From Sessilibacter corallicola (GTDB lineage: Bacteria; Pseudomonadota; Gammaproteobacteria; Pseudomonadales; Cellvibrionaceae): DNA of 64,000 bases. Within the stretch, counting starts at the first letter, position 1, and each line of letters starts with the position of its first letter. Made by a program: the position numbers and the translations under genes. The notes beneath the pieces were generated by a model, which saw only the letters and a list, made by a program, of their open reading frames with translations, ran no database searches and was not told the DNA's origin. Location: contig NZ_JAJSLX010000002.1 of NCBI RefSeq assembly GCF_021290925.1, positions 1,298,235-1,362,234 on the forward strand, in the 5' to 3' direction. Below, piece by piece: positions 38,835 to 48,692 of the stretch.

Positions 38835-39275
38835 TTGAAAAACGTTGAGATTTTCACCGACGGTGCCTGTAAAGGTAATCCGGGTCCCGGTGGTTGGGGC
38901 GCTTTGCTGCGTTATAATGACACTGAAAAATCCATTCATGGCGGTGAACAAAACACCACCAATAATCGAATGGAGCTAACCGCCGCGATAGAAGCGTTGA
39001 AGCTTTTAAAAGAATCGTGTTCAGTCGATCTAACAACAGATTCGCAGTACGTCCGCAAAGGCGTGACCGAGTGGATTCACAATTGGAAGAAAAATGGTTG
39101 GAAAACGTCTGCCAAAAAGCCTGTCAAAAACGTAGATCTGTGGCAACAATTGGATGAATTTAATCAGCGTCATGAGATTCGATGGCACTGGGTTAAAGGT
39201 CATGCTGGTCACAGAGAAAACGAGATCGCTGACGAATTAGCAAATTTGGGTATTGAGACCTTAACGAGTCAATAG
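38835..39275 (+). CDS. rnhA: Ribonuclease HI
   Basis: A 146-residue enzyme that degrades RNA in RNA-DNA hybrids. The four catalytic acids are present: Asp9 ([11 protein letters not shown]), Glu47 (RMELTA), Asp69 (TTDSQYV) and Asp133 (IADELAN), with His124 in GHAGH. The basic handle loop ([17 protein letters not shown]) is of the Escherichia coli type. Start is TTG with GGA 7 nt upstream. dnaQ starts 26 nt after its stop on the same strand, whereas in Escherichia coli the two genes are divergent. Confidence 0.96.
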   Translation: MKNVEIFTDGACKGNPGPGGWGALLRYNDTEKSIHGGEQNTTNNRMELTAAIEALKLLKESCSVDLTTDSQYVRKGVTEWIHNWKKNGWKTSAKKPVKNVDLWQQLDEFNQRHEIRWHWVKGHAGHRENEIADELANLGIETLTSQ

Positions 39276-39301
39276 CTTTTACATTTTGGGGCAAAACCTA
39301 C

Positions 39302-40027
39302 GTGAGACAAATAGTTCTAGATACTGAAACTACTGGTATCGACCCGAAGCAGGGCCACCGCATTATTGAAATTGGTTGTGTCGAGTTAGTAGACAGAAAA
39401 CTGACTCATAACCACTATCATCAGTATATTCACCCTGAGCGTGAAGTAGAGCAAGAAGCGATCGACGTTCACGGTATTACCAACGAGTTTCTCGAAGATA
39501 AACCGAAATTTATCGAAATTGCAGAAGATTTCTTAGAATTTATCAAAGGTGCCGAGTTAATCATTCACAACGCACCGTTTGATATCGGCTTTATCAATCA
39601 CGAATTTGGTTTGCTCAACCGCAACCTTGGCAGCGTTACCGACTACTGTTCGGTTATCGATACGTTAGCGCTAGCGCGAGAAAAGCATCCCGGCCAAAAG
39701 AATAACTTGGATGCGTTGTGTAAACGCTATTTTGTCGATAACTCCGCCCGCGAGCTGCACGGCGCATTGTTGGACTCCGAGATTTTAGCGGATGTCTACT
39801 TGTTGATGACCGGTGGTCAGACCTCATTGGGGTTGAGTGCAAGCGGTCAAGAAGAAAGTGGGAATGTGCAAGGCGGTTCGTCAATTCGTCGATTGCCATC
39901 TACGCGAACACCGACTCCAGTGCTGTTTGCTACTCAATCTGAGATGTCTTTGCATGAGCAAACGCTGGATTCTGTTGCGAAAAGCTCGGGCGATTCCGTA
40001 ATCTGGCGTTCGCTTGATAAAGCCTAG
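39302..40027 (+). CDS. dnaQ: DNA polymerase III epsilon subunit
   Basis: A 241-residue 3'-5' proofreading exonuclease of the replicative polymerase. Exo I is LDTETTG (Asp7, Glu9), Exo II IHNAPFDIGFIN, Exo III HGALLDSEILADVYL. The clamp-binding motif QTSLGL follows directly, as in Escherichia coli epsilon, and the C-terminal tail that binds the polymerase alpha subunit is present. Start is GTG with GGGG about 10 nt upstream. Likely cotranscribed with rnhA. Confidence 0.95.
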   Translation: MRQIVLDTETTGIDPKQGHRIIEIGCVELVDRKLTHNHYHQYIHPEREVEQEAIDVHGITNEFLEDKPKFIEIAEDFLEFIKGAELIIHNAPFDIGFINHEFGLLNRNLGSVTDYCSVIDTLALAREKHPGQKNNLDALCKRYFVDNSARELHGALLDSEILADVYLLMTGGQTSLGLSASGQEESGNVQGGSSIRRLPSTRTPTPVLFATQSEMSLHEQTLDSVAKSSGDSVIWRSLDKA

Positions 40028-40072
40028 TTTGCCATCAATGAACGCCAGTGCTCTGATCAGCTATTGGGTTGA

Positions 40073-40414
40073 TTAACTTCCCGAGTGAATCATAACGGTG
40101 TGAATCACGATGGAGTGCTCAAAGTAAACTCGATAGTTGTCGTAATGCCAAATAGTGATGGGCGGGTTGCCAACCGGCCCTTGCTCACTGTTTGCCTGGC
40201 CAAAAGCACTGCGAACAAATTCCATGCTCATACCTAATGTTGGAACTTCAACTTCTGTGTTTTGACCCTGCGTGCCAACGGGAATAGCAACCGTTTGTGA
40301 AAAAGCGGTAGTTGAGTGCAGTAGCATTGCAATAAAAACACTGAGCACCGGGGCGAAAATACGTCGGTTGTATTTGGGATTGGATAACGAGATTGTATGA
40401 GTCCTGGTGGCCAT
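40073..40414 (-). CDS. Small secreted protein, unknown
   Basis: A 113-residue protein with a basic start and a signal peptide (APVLSVFIAMLLHSTTAFS, cleavage near residue 39). The mature part of about 75 residues includes VEVPTLGMSMEFVRSAFG, GPVGNPPITIWHYDNYRVYF and HSIVIHTVMIH. The pattern recalls small periplasmic proteins found near rnhA-dnaQ in Pseudomonas-like genomes, where 'phosphodiesterase' is sometimes written without support. No catalytic site is visible. It converges with dnaQ, with a 45-bp gap. Confidence 0.7.
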   Translation of the reverse strand: MATRTHTISLSNPKYNRRIFAPVLSVFIAMLLHSTTAFSQTVAIPVGTQGQNTEVEVPTLGMSMEFVRSAFGQANSEQGPVGNPPITIWHYDNYRVYFEHSIVIHTVMIHSGS

Positions 40415-40698
40415 AACAGTACACTTTAAAATAATTGATTAACTTATTGGAAACTCTATAGAAATTCTAACATCCAACTAGCTTTATGTTAGCATGAGAA
40501 AAGTGGAATGTTAGTTATCGACAGAGATTGTTAAATCAAACGGTTCACAATTCTCAACTTTTCATTTTTACTCAATGCTTATCTACGCAACGCCCATTTA
40601 CGTAGTAGGCTCTAGCCAAAAATCGGTGCATTGAGATGAAAAATAATCCGCAAAATATTACTACCCGCTATCGAACAAACTAAGGTATTACTCAGTAA

Positions 40699-41961
40699 AT
40701 GACATTGCTTTCTTTTCCAGTATCGTCGTTTATTGGTCTTCGATACCTGCGCGCAAAACGTCGTAATCAATTTATTTCTTTCATCAGTTCATTTTCTTTA
40801 TTGGGAATGGCGTTTGGCGTATTTGCATTAATTGTTGTTTTGTCTGTTATGAATGGCTTCGACAGAGAGATAAAGCAACGAATCCTCAGTGTCGTCCCCC
40901 ACGGTTTTGTTCGCTCTGATCAAGGCATCAGCAATTGGCAAGACGTGCAAGCGGTGGTGAATCAACATCCTTCCGTTATTGGCTCGGCACCCTATATTCA
41001 AGGGTACGGTTTATTGAATCGAAGCTTTGGTATACAAGGTGTTGAGGTTCAAGGCGTTCTTCCAGAACAAGAGCGTGTTGTGTCTTCCGTTGCCGACAAA
41101 ATGTTGGTTGGACAGTTGGATAATCTTACGTCGGGAGATTACGGAATTGTTGTCGGTCGATTGCTTGCTCGTTATTTGGGTGTCAGCACGGGTGATAAAG
41201 TCACATTAGTTCTCCCCCAAGTGAATGTGACTCCGGCCGGTATTTTTCCTCGCCAAAAACGAATGACTGTTGTTGGCGTCTTTGAAATAGGCGCTCAGCA
41301 AGATCAATCGCTCGCACTGGTGCATATAGACGATGCCAAAAAATTATTCCGTTTTCCCGCAGCAGCCGAAGGTTTAAGAATCGCGACAACTGATTTGTAC
41401 ACGGCCAATCGTACGTTACAAGACGTGCAGTCCTCCTTGTCTGATGTTCAACGTGGTGATCTTGAGGTCTTAGACTGGAGTAAAACCCAAGGCGGTTTAT
41501 TTCAGGCGGTGAAAATGGAAAAAATAGTCGTCGGCAGTCTTTTGATGATTATTGTTGCGGTTGCTGCTTTTAATATTATTACCAGTTTAGTGTTGATGGT
41601 TTCCGATAAGCGCTCAGATATTGCCGTGTTAAGAACACTGGGTTTGAGCTCGAAAGAAGTAATGGCCATTTTTGTTACACAAGGTACAGCAGTAGGTATT
41701 ATCGGGATTACTATAGGCGCGGTATTCGGAAGTTTGTGCGCCTACTTTATTGGCGATATTGTGCAGTTTGTGGAAGGTGTAACACACTCACAAGTGTTTG
41801 ATCCCAACGTTTATTTTGTGTCTAAGTTACCGTCTGTTCTTATGTGGGATGATGTTGTGATTGTGTCGGTATCTGGATTATTGATGTCTATCGTAGCAAC
41901 GCTTTATCCGGCTTATCAGGCATCTAAAATTCAACCGGCCGAAGCGCTGAGGTATGAATGA
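40699..41961 (+). CDS. lolC: Lipoprotein-releasing system membrane protein LolC
   Basis: A 420-residue inner-membrane subunit of the LolCDE transporter, which extracts outer-membrane lipoproteins and passes them to LolA. It has an N-terminal amphipathic stretch SFIGLRYLRAKRRNQFISFI, a transmembrane helix at about 27-50, a large periplasmic domain (about 55-270) and three C-terminal helices. The ABC-coupling motif around MVSDKRSDIAVLRTLGLSS and the ending QPAEALRYE are typical. The Pro-loop SVVPHGFV region is of the LolC/E family. It begins lolC-lolD-lolE. AAGG lies 13 nt before the ATG. Confidence 0.93.
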   Translation: MTLLSFPVSSFIGLRYLRAKRRNQFISFISSFSLLGMAFGVFALIVVLSVMNGFDREIKQRILSVVPHGFVRSDQGISNWQDVQAVVNQHPSVIGSAPYIQGYGLLNRSFGIQGVEVQGVLPEQERVVSSVADKMLVGQLDNLTSGDYGIVVGRLLARYLGVSTGDKVTLVLPQVNVTPAGIFPRQKRMTVVGVFEIGAQQDQSLALVHIDDAKKLFRFPAAAEGLRIATTDLYTANRTLQDVQSSLSDVQRGDLEVLDWSKTQGGLFQAVKMEKIVVGSLLMIIVAVAAFNIITSLVLMVSDKRSDIAVLRTLGLSSKEVMAIFVTQGTAVGIIGITIGAVFGSLCAYFIGDIVQFVEGVTHSQVFDPNVYFVSKLPSVLMWDDVVIVSVSGLLMSIVATLYPAYQASKIQPAEALRYE

Positions 41962-42054
41962 TTTTCGGAATGTAGTTTTTAGAGCGCGATAAAAACTCAA
42001 TAATCAATGGGCTGGAAATACTTAAACTTGTGGGCGTAATGTAAGGTTAATATT

Positions 42055-42807
42055 TTGAAGACATCTCAATCCGCTTCCGATAAGGGAAGCCAGACTCAAG
42101 ATAATTCAGGCTCGTCGGCGTCTGTTCTTACTTGCTCTCATTTGTCAAAAGTGTATTCCAATGGTCCTCAGGCGATTGAAGTCTTGTCTGATGTTAACTT
42201 CTCAATTGACAAAGGCGAATCAGTAGCGATTGTCGGCTCTTCCGGTGCCGGTAAGTCAACTTTATTGAATTTATTGGGTGGGCTGGATTTGCCATCGCGA
42301 GGAGAGGTGGTGTTATTGGGCAATAATTTTGCCGATCTGAACGAAAAATCTCGAGGCTTACTGAGAAATCGTTCCCTGGGTTTTGTGTATCAATTTCACC
42401 ACCTGTTACCTGAGTTTACCGCGTTAGAAAACGTGATTATGCCGCTGATTATTGGCAAGCACTCGAAATCTGAAGCATCGGACCGTGCTGCTCAGTTATT
42501 GAAGCGAGTGGGTTTGTCTGAGCGTCTCAATCATAAACCTTCGGAATTGTCTGGGGGCGAGCGCCAGCGAGTGGCAATTGCTCGAGCGTTAGTCGCGCAG
42601 CCTGCGTGTGTGCTTATGGATGAGCCCACCGGAAACCTCGATAGAAAAACAGCAGAATCGATTCAAAAACTGATGGAAGAGCTGAATAGCGAGTTAGGAA
42701 CAAGCTTTATTGTGGTTACTCATGATGAATCGTTGGCGCTGGAGCAAGATCGAGTTCTGTATTTGGCTGACGGTCAATTGCATCACCAAGATCCGCTGCA
42801 CCATTAA
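42055..42807 (+). CDS. lolD: Lipoprotein-releasing ATPase LolD
   Basis: A 250-residue ABC ATPase that powers LolCDE. Walker [10 protein letters not shown] (residues 61-69), Q-loop [17 protein letters not shown], signature LSGGERQR, Walker [13 protein letters not shown] and the switch His in VVTHDESLA are all present. The LolD-type sequence [18 protein letters not shown] is clear. Start is TTG with AAGG about 8 nt upstream. The first 20 residues are Ser/Gln-rich and longer than usual. It sits between lolC and lolE. Confidence 0.95.
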   Translation: MKTSQSASDKGSQTQDNSGSSASVLTCSHLSKVYSNGPQAIEVLSDVNFSIDKGESVAIVGSSGAGKSTLLNLLGGLDLPSRGEVVLLGNNFADLNEKSRGLLRNRSLGFVYQFHHLLPEFTALENVIMPLIIGKHSKSEASDRAAQLLKRVGLSERLNHKPSELSGGERQRVAIARALVAQPACVLMDEPTGNLDRKTAESIQKLMEELNSELGTSFIVVTHDESLALEQDRVLYLADGQLHHQDPLHH

Positions 42808-42870
42808 CCGTGCTCGTTTAAAAGTTATGCCCACTCAAATTAATCGTTGTGTTCTGGATTGCAGTTTTTA

Positions 42871-44136
42871 ATGAATTCCATAAAACCCACTACTTCTGCT
42901 CGCTTGGCCTGGTTTGTCGGACGCCGATTTGGCGGTTCCAATAACAACAGTCAGCTGGTCAGTTTTATCTCTGGCATATCCACGGTTGGTTTGGTGTTAG
43001 GCGTTGCCATGTTAGTGGTAGTGGTGGCAATTATGAACGGATTTGATCGTGATTTGCGCACCAAGATACTGTCTGTTGTACCACAGGCTTCGCTGTTTCA
43101 TCGCGACGGTATCGAGAATTGGCCGCAGGAAATCGAGCGCATCAGTGCGCTTCCCGGTTATGAGAGGGTGGAAGCAGCAGCTCCTTTTGTTCATCTAGAG
43201 GGAATGATCAGCCGCGGTAAAACTGTGATTCCCGCGTTGGTGTACGGAGTTGATCCTGTGCTGGAGGCCGATGTATCCCACATCACAGATTATCTTCACT
43301 TTGAAACGCTGCAACGTTTAGGTCAAGAACCTAACTCGTTCGTGCTGGGAAAAGGACTTGCGGAGAAGTTATCGGTCGCGGTCGGCGATACTGTTTCTTT
43401 TATTGCGCCAAAGCCTAATGGCCGGGCCAAAGCTGCGGGCGTGGTTCAGCTAAAGATCATTGCCTTGCTCGAAACTGGCACCGAGCTTGATCATAAGCTC
43501 GGCGTGATGTCGCTCAATCAGGCTTCGAAACTCACCACTATTCCAGGCACCGTAACCGGCATTCGATTGCGTTTGTACGATCTTTTTGATGCGCCTTGGG
43601 TGGTTTCAGGGATCTCTCGCCAATTACCTTACGGTTATTACACCAGCGATTGGACTCGTACGCACGGCAATCTGTATCACGCCGTTCAAATGTCGTCGAG
43701 TTTAGTTTCTCTGCTGTTGGTGTTAATTATTGGTATCGCAGTATTTAACGTTGTTTCGACATTGGTATTAGCCGTGGTTGAAAAACAAGGCGATATTGCA
43801 ATTTTACTTACGATGGGGGCAAGCCCTGGCGACATTCTGCGAATTTTTATGGTTCAAGGCAGTGTGGTGGGGTTACTCGGAACAGGCATCGGCGTGTTGG
43901 TTGGTTTGGGGTTGAGTTGGGTGGCTCCGCATTTGTTGGTGGCAATTGAGCAGTTGAGTGGTACAGATATACTGCGTTCAGACATTTATCCAGTCAGTGA
44001 TTTACCGATTGATAACCGTTGGCAAGATATTGTATTTATTGCCATTGTTGCTTTGGTGCTCAGTTTTCTTGCGTCTATTTATCCGGCCTGGAAAGCGAGC
44101 AAAATTCAACCCGCAGAAGCTTTGAGATACGATTAA
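42871..44136 (+). CDS. lolE: Lipoprotein-releasing system membrane protein LolE
   Basis: A 421-residue partner of LolC with the same layout: one N-terminal helix (TVGLVLGVAMLVVVVAI), a periplasmic domain and three C-terminal helices ending QPAEALRYD. The conserved MNGFDRDLRTKILSVVPQ is present. The ATG at 42871 is preferred over a TTG eight codons earlier, which has no ribosome-binding site. The stop overlaps that of the convergent DUF2062 gene by 4 nt, so the two transcripts run into each other. Confidence 0.92.
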   Translation: MNSIKPTTSARLAWFVGRRFGGSNNNSQLVSFISGISTVGLVLGVAMLVVVVAIMNGFDRDLRTKILSVVPQASLFHRDGIENWPQEIERISALPGYERVEAAAPFVHLEGMISRGKTVIPALVYGVDPVLEADVSHITDYLHFETLQRLGQEPNSFVLGKGLAEKLSVAVGDTVSFIAPKPNGRAKAAGVVQLKIIALLETGTELDHKLGVMSLNQASKLTTIPGTVTGIRLRLYDLFDAPWVVSGISRQLPYGYYTSDWTRTHGNLYHAVQMSSSLVSLLLVLIIGIAVFNVVSTLVLAVVEKQGDIAILLTMGASPGDILRIFMVQGSVVGLLGTGIGVLVGLGLSWVAPHLLVAIEQLSGTDILRSDIYPVSDLPIDNRWQDIVFIAIVALVLSFLASIYPAWKASKIQPAEALRYD

Positions 44137-44660
44137 CTTTCCTGTTTGGAACGCTCTTTTTTTCTGCGTTCCCAGTTCCGAATTACATGCCAGCGCCAAA
44201 AAAGCTGCATAGAAAAATAACCCAGAGTGCCCAACACTAAACCGCTTAAAATAGATCCAACAAACAGTGGCGCCCAAATTTTTCCTACTTCTTCTGTAAT
44301 CCAGCGCCAGCTCATTTCCAATTGGAATTCGTGTACGGGTGAACCTAATATCCAAGTGCCGATATTGTAAGTGACAAAAAATATGGGGCCGAACGTCAGT
44401 GGATTACTTAACCAAATAAGTGCGATGCTTATTGGCAAGTTACAACGCAAAATTACCGCTAGTACAGCGCCGACAAAGAGTTGACCAGGAAACGGCAGCA
44501 GGGCGCAAAATAAACCGACAAAAAATCCAACCGATACAGAATGCCGATTCAAATGAAATAAGTTGGGGTCGTGGAGAATATCACCCAGAAAAGAAAAGCC
44601 AGGAATAGCTTTGATTTTGGCGGGGTCAGGCATCCAGCGTTTTAAAATTTTCTTCGCCAT
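44133..44660 (-). CDS. DUF2062 membrane protein
   Basis: A 175-residue inner-membrane protein of the DUF2062 family, with about three hydrophobic segments (VGFFVGLFCALLPFPGQLF, ISIALIWLSNPLTFGPIFFV, APLFVGSILSGLVLGTLGYF). The motif NPLTFGPIFF.TY..G is diagnostic. Function is not known. It is found beside lolE and comEC in many gammaproteobacteria, which hints at an envelope role. It converges with lolE. Confidence 0.88.
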   Translation of the reverse strand: MAKKILKRWMPDPAKIKAIPGFSFLGDILHDPNLFHLNRHSVSVGFFVGLFCALLPFPGQLFVGAVLAVILRCNLPISIALIWLSNPLTFGPIFFVTYNIGTWILGSPVHEFQLEMSWRWITEEVGKIWAPLFVGSILSGLVLGTLGYFSMQLFWRWHVIRNWERRKKERSKQES

Positions 44661-44848
44661 TTGTAAAATCTTGGCTATAACAGGGGCGCGTATTATGCAC
44701 TGAAAAAATATGACGCTCTACTGTTGATAATCATATTTGAACGTTTATTTGAAACTGACATCATTTTTCAGGCAACCATCGTATTTTGCACATTGGCAGC
44801 CTAACCGTCGCGGAAATATTAGACTTTGGTTTATTTCAGAAATATTTA

Positions 44849-44932
44849 ATGTTGAATAAATACTTTCTTTTTGAGCATCCAATTCACAATACGAGCGCGG
44901 TTAAAATTCCAAGTATTAATATTCATAATTGA
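44849..44932 (+). CDS. Possible leader peptide overlapping the comEC start
   Basis: A 27-codon frame from ATG 44849 whose TGA (44930-44932) overlaps the TTG start of comEC as TTGA. comEC itself lacks a visible ribosome-binding site, so coupled reinitiation is plausible. The short frame has no good ribosome-binding site either, so it may be chance. Confidence 0.25.
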   Translation: MLNKYFLFEHPIHNTSAVKIPSINIHN

Positions 44933-47427
44933 TACTCAACATTAATCGCGTGCTAATTTTCTTAATCTGTCTCGTGTTTGGGATGGTTTTCACCAGCTAT
45001 TTACCTCAACTGCCGTCACTGACAGCGACACTAGTGACAATAATAGTGACAGCAATTGTGGTTGTAGCAGTGGGTTACGCTACCCGGTTTGTCCCATCGC
45101 AGCGATTTCTAACGGTTGTTCGACCTTCTTTAGTAATTAGGGTTTCATTGGCATTTGGGCTCGGCACAATCTTGATGATTGTTTTGGCTGGTCGACTGAT
45201 TTCACAACAATTACCTACGTCCTTTGAGCTTAAAACAATCACGTTGGCAGGCGCAGTTTCCGGTTTCGCGAAGCACGAACGCAGTGGTGAAGAGGTAAAA
45301 GTGACCTTCGATATGGATACCCGTATCAAAGTCAATGATAACCAATGCGAAACAACGGATGCTTTGCCGGTTGAAGGGAAGATTCGTTTGTCTTGGTCGA
45401 GTTTGTACGCCGATGACAGTCAAAAAAGAGTGTTCAAAGAGATTCTATCGAACTTATCACCGAGCAATCAGCTATGCCTTTCTGTGCGTTTGCGACGACC
45501 TCGGGGAAACATCAATCCCGGTGGCTACGATTTTCAACAATGGCTGTTGAGTCACAATTATATTGCCACCGGTTATGTTGTTGATGTTTTGGCAATCAAC
45601 CACCGTTCAGAGGGCAATTGGGTTGATCGATTGCGTTGGCAGATTAATGAATTTTTCCAATCGCACATACACGATCCGCAGTTGGTTGGTTCCGTAGTTG
45701 CCTTGTCGATTGGCGAGAAATCTGGAATTACCGATGAGCAATGGCAGCTTCTTCAATCGACGGGAACCCTGCATTTGGTGGTCATTTCGGGGTTACATGT
45801 TGGGATTATCGCGGCTCTCGCGTATTTTTTAGGTCACGTTTGCGCAAAGCTAATTGGCTGGAAAACCGGAATTTACCCGGTTTGGCTGGCGCCGATGATC
45901 TCCGTTGTTATCTGTTTGGGTTACGTTCTGCTTGCTGGCTTTAGTTTGCCAACCCAGCGCGCGTTTGTGATGGTCACGATGGCTAATTTACTCTTGGCGA
46001 CAGGGCGCTACCAGCAGGTTTGGCTTGGCTACTGGTTATCCATGTTGATTTGTTTGTTGTTGAACCCGCTTGCGGCACACAGCTCAGGGTTTTGGCTGTC
46101 GTTTGGTGTGGTAGCGATTATTCTCAGTAGCCTACACAGCTATCATGTAGGATCAAATTTCGCCAAATTTCTAAGGCTACAGGTTACGATTTTCTTATTT
46201 ATGGCTCTGCCATTGGGTGTAACCACTCAGGGCCTAAGTTTGTCGTCACTCGTGACCAACACCGTTGCCATTCCTTATGTGAGTTTTGTTGTTGTTCCCT
46301 GGGTGTTGGTCACCAGTTTGTTGGGCGTAGCGGCAGATAATTTTGCAGTGACAGATGTATTTGTCGAAATCCTCGTTTGGCTTATGGCTGGTTTTTGGCA
46401 GGGATTGGGCGTTTCTCAAACACTCTTTGGCCAATTAAACGATTGGTTGCCTGGTCTCTACACAGACGGATTTCTAAACATCGCTGTGCTGGATATTTCT
46501 GCTTGGCACTGGGGTTTGGCGATTGCATCACTAATGGTCGCGTTAATACCGTTGACCTCACCTTGGTTGAAATGTCTTCTTATAGGTTCTGTTTTTATTG
46601 TGCTTTTTGGCTCAAGCAAGAATGAATCAAAGTTTGAGTTTTTACTTTTTGATGTCGGCCAGGGCACGGCTTCTTTGGTGCGCGTAGGAAATAACACGTT
46701 GGTTTACGATACGGGCCCACCTTTGGGGCGTGACTATTCTCGGGCGGAGCAGGTCATTGCGCCTTATCTTATACAGTCCAACACGCGAACCATCGACTAT
46801 TTAATGTTGAGTCACGGAGACAGTGACCACTCGTCGGGATTAATTGCTTTAGCGGAGCAGTTCGACATTCGTAACACTGTCTCGGGCGAGCCGAGTCGAA
46901 TTGATATTCCGGCAGATTTTTGTGAGCGTGGTCAGTCTTGGTTGTGGTCCAATTCTGAGAGTGATTATTCCGTGGCTTTTGAAGTGATTTGGCCTCCTGC
47001 CGAACAACGCTTTAATCTTGATATTCCCTCGAATGACAAATCTTGTGTTTTGCTGATTCGTGCACCGAATTTAACACTCATGCATGCGGGTGATATCAGT
47101 AAAGCCGTTGAGTGGGAATTGGTACGCAAGGGTGTTCCTGATATCGATGTTCTTATTGCGCCACATCACGGCAGTAAATCGTCTTCCAGTTTACGGTTTT
47201 TGTTAGCCACCCAGCCCGAGCATATTGTTTTTAGTGCAGGCTATCGCAATCGCTACCGCCATCCGTCCGAGGATGTGGCTGCCAGAATTAATAAATATCT
47301 ACCACAGACAAAAATTTGGAATACCGCCCATCACGGAGCAATTCGACTGTCGATTGATAAGGATCTTGGCTGGCAAATATACGCAAGTCGCAAAAATCAT
47401 CGCCGTTTTTGGCATTCATCAGAATAG
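44929..47427 (+). CDS. comEC: DNA uptake channel protein ComEC/Rec2
   Basis: An 832-residue polytopic protein that takes one DNA strand across the inner membrane in natural transformation. Two N-terminal helices precede a DUF4131/OB-like periplasmic domain (about 90-230). The competence domain follows, with many helices (LHLVVISGLHVGIIAALAY, LLAGFSLPTQRAFVM). A C-terminal metallo-beta-lactamase domain starts near FLLFDVGQGTASLVRV, with metal motif LSHGDSDHSSG and later PHHGSKSSS. Start is TTG with no clear ribosome-binding site (see the leader frame at 44849). The full domain set suggests competence capacity. Confidence 0.93.
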   Translation: MILNINRVLIFLICLVFGMVFTSYLPQLPSLTATLVTIIVTAIVVVAVGYATRFVPSQRFLTVVRPSLVIRVSLAFGLGTILMIVLAGRLISQQLPTSFELKTITLAGAVSGFAKHERSGEEVKVTFDMDTRIKVNDNQCETTDALPVEGKIRLSWSSLYADDSQKRVFKEILSNLSPSNQLCLSVRLRRPRGNINPGGYDFQQWLLSHNYIATGYVVDVLAINHRSEGNWVDRLRWQINEFFQSHIHDPQLVGSVVALSIGEKSGITDEQWQLLQSTGTLHLVVISGLHVGIIAALAYFLGHVCAKLIGWKTGIYPVWLAPMISVVICLGYVLLAGFSLPTQRAFVMVTMANLLLATGRYQQVWLGYWLSMLICLLLNPLAAHSSGFWLSFGVVAIILSSLHSYHVGSNFAKFLRLQVTIFLFMALPLGVTTQGLSLSSLVTNTVAIPYVSFVVVPWVLVTSLLGVAADNFAVTDVFVEILVWLMAGFWQGLGVSQTLFGQLNDWLPGLYTDGFLNIAVLDISAWHWGLAIASLMVALIPLTSPWLKCLLIGSVFIVLFGSSKNESKFEFLLFDVGQGTASLVRVGNNTLVYDTGPPLGRDYSRAEQVIAPYLIQSNTRTIDYLMLSHGDSDHSSGLIALAEQFDIRNTVSGEPSRIDIPADFCERGQSWLWSNSESDYSVAFEVIWPPAEQRFNLDIPSNDKSCVLLIRAPNLTLMHAGDISKAVEWELVRKGVPDIDVLIAPHHGSKSSSSLRFLLATQPEHIVFSAGYRNRYRHPSEDVAARINKYLPQTKIWNTAHHGAIRLSIDKDLGWQIYASRKNHRRFWHSSE

Positions 47428-47613
47428 GCGTGGGCTCAAGCCAAAGCGTGTGCTAAAGTCGTTCGCCGTAAGCATGTTTGTTTTGCCAATTGACTGTTTT
47501 CTCAACATATTTTGACGAATTTATACGTTCGTATCACTGAAATTCAATTGGCAGTTTTGTTATTTTGAGATGTTCTGACTTTAGCTCAGTTTTTGGTTAG
47601 GAGCCTATTTGAC

Positions 47614-48240
47614 GTGTTTGAAATAATTGCCGCTGGTGGTTGGCTAATGTTGCCAATAATTTTGTGTTCGTTAGCCGTTGTCGGAATTGTCTTAGAAAGA
47701 TACTGGACATTAACCCCTGAGAAAATTGCGCCCAAGCATTTATTGGGTGAAGTTTGGGGCGGGCTCCAAAAAAAGCAGATGAATGCTGAATCTCTAAAAC
47801 GTCTAAAACAAAATTCAGCCTTGGGGGCAATATTAGCCGCTGGTATCAGTAATTCCCGTCATGGTCGTGACGTGATGAAAGACAGCATCGAAGAAGCTGC
47901 CAATCAAGTCATCCACGACATGGAAAGATATTTAGGCATACTCGGCACTATTGCTGCTGTTGCGCCTTTGCTCGGTCTGTTGGGAACGGTCATCGGTATG
48001 ATCAATGTCTTTACCGCAATTATGGTTCAGGGCACTGGTAATGCAGGCGCGCTGGCTGGCGGAATTTCGGAAGCCCTTATTACTACCGCGGCCGGGCTTT
48101 GTGTGGCTATTCCTGCAATGATGGCGCATCGATTCTATCAACGCCGAATCGACACCCTTGTGGTGACGATGGAACAAGAAGCCGTAAAGTTAGTCGATGC
48201 CATTCATGGCGATCGTAAAGTTGATGTTAAAGTTGTCTAG
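47614..48240 (+). CDS. exbB: MotA/TolQ/ExbB proton channel protein
   Basis: A 208-residue inner-membrane protein of the TolQ/ExbB class. Helices lie at about 7-27, then, after a cytoplasmic segment, at 118-145 (VAPLLGLLGTVIGMINVFT) and about 160-185 (GISEALITTAAGLCVAIPAMM), with the proton-channel Thr residues in place. The GTG at 47614 follows TAGGAG by 10 nt, better than an in-frame TTG at 47593. exbD follows by 15 bp, then lpxK, as in Pseudomonas where msbA is absent here. The receptor it energises is not encoded nearby. Confidence 0.9.
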   Translation: MFEIIAAGGWLMLPIILCSLAVVGIVLERYWTLTPEKIAPKHLLGEVWGGLQKKQMNAESLKRLKQNSALGAILAAGISNSRHGRDVMKDSIEEAANQVIHDMERYLGILGTIAAVAPLLGLLGTVIGMINVFTAIMVQGTGNAGALAGGISEALITTAAGLCVAIPAMMAHRFYQRRIDTLVVTMEQEAVKLVDAIHGDRKVDVKVV

Positions 48241-48255
48241 TCATTAGGTAATCAC

Positions 48256-48687
48256 GTGAAGTTTCGACGCCAAAACGAAGGGGAAGACAGCATCAACCTA
48301 ACACCACTCATTGATGTGGTCTTCTTGCTGTTAATATTTTTCATGGTATCCACCACTTTTACCAAAGAAACTCATCTGACCGTAGATTTGCCGGAGGCGA
48401 CGGCCAATGCTGCTGTTGAGCAGCCGCAAACCATTGAGATATTGATTGGTAAAGATGGCAGCTATTCCATCAACGGTAATACGTTGGTCAATCAAAAATT
48501 AGCGACGCTTAAACGAGCGCTCACAGAAACTTCCGAGGGCGATACAGAAAGACCGCTACTCATTACCGCCGACGCTAATACACCGCACCAAGCGGTGGTT
48601 ACTGCGATGGACGTTGCTGGGCAGTTAGGTTTTATCCATTTGAGTATCACAACGAAAGCGCCAGTCAGTGAATCTTCCGATAGCTGA
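48256..48687 (+). CDS. exbD: ExbD/TolR family protein
   Basis: A 143-residue partner of ExbB. A short cytoplasmic head (RRQNEGEDSINLTPLIDVVF) leads to one transmembrane helix carrying the conserved Asp of the proton path (LIDVVFLLLIFFMV). The periplasmic domain includes IEILIGKDGSYSINGN. Start is GTG with AGG about 7 nt upstream. lpxK begins 5 nt after its stop. Confidence 0.92.
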   Translation: MKFRRQNEGEDSINLTPLIDVVFLLLIFFMVSTTFTKETHLTVDLPEATANAAVEQPQTIEILIGKDGSYSINGNTLVNQKLATLKRALTETSEGDTERPLLITADANTPHQAVVTAMDVAGQLGFIHLSITTKAPVSESSDS

Positions 48688-48692
48688 TTGAT

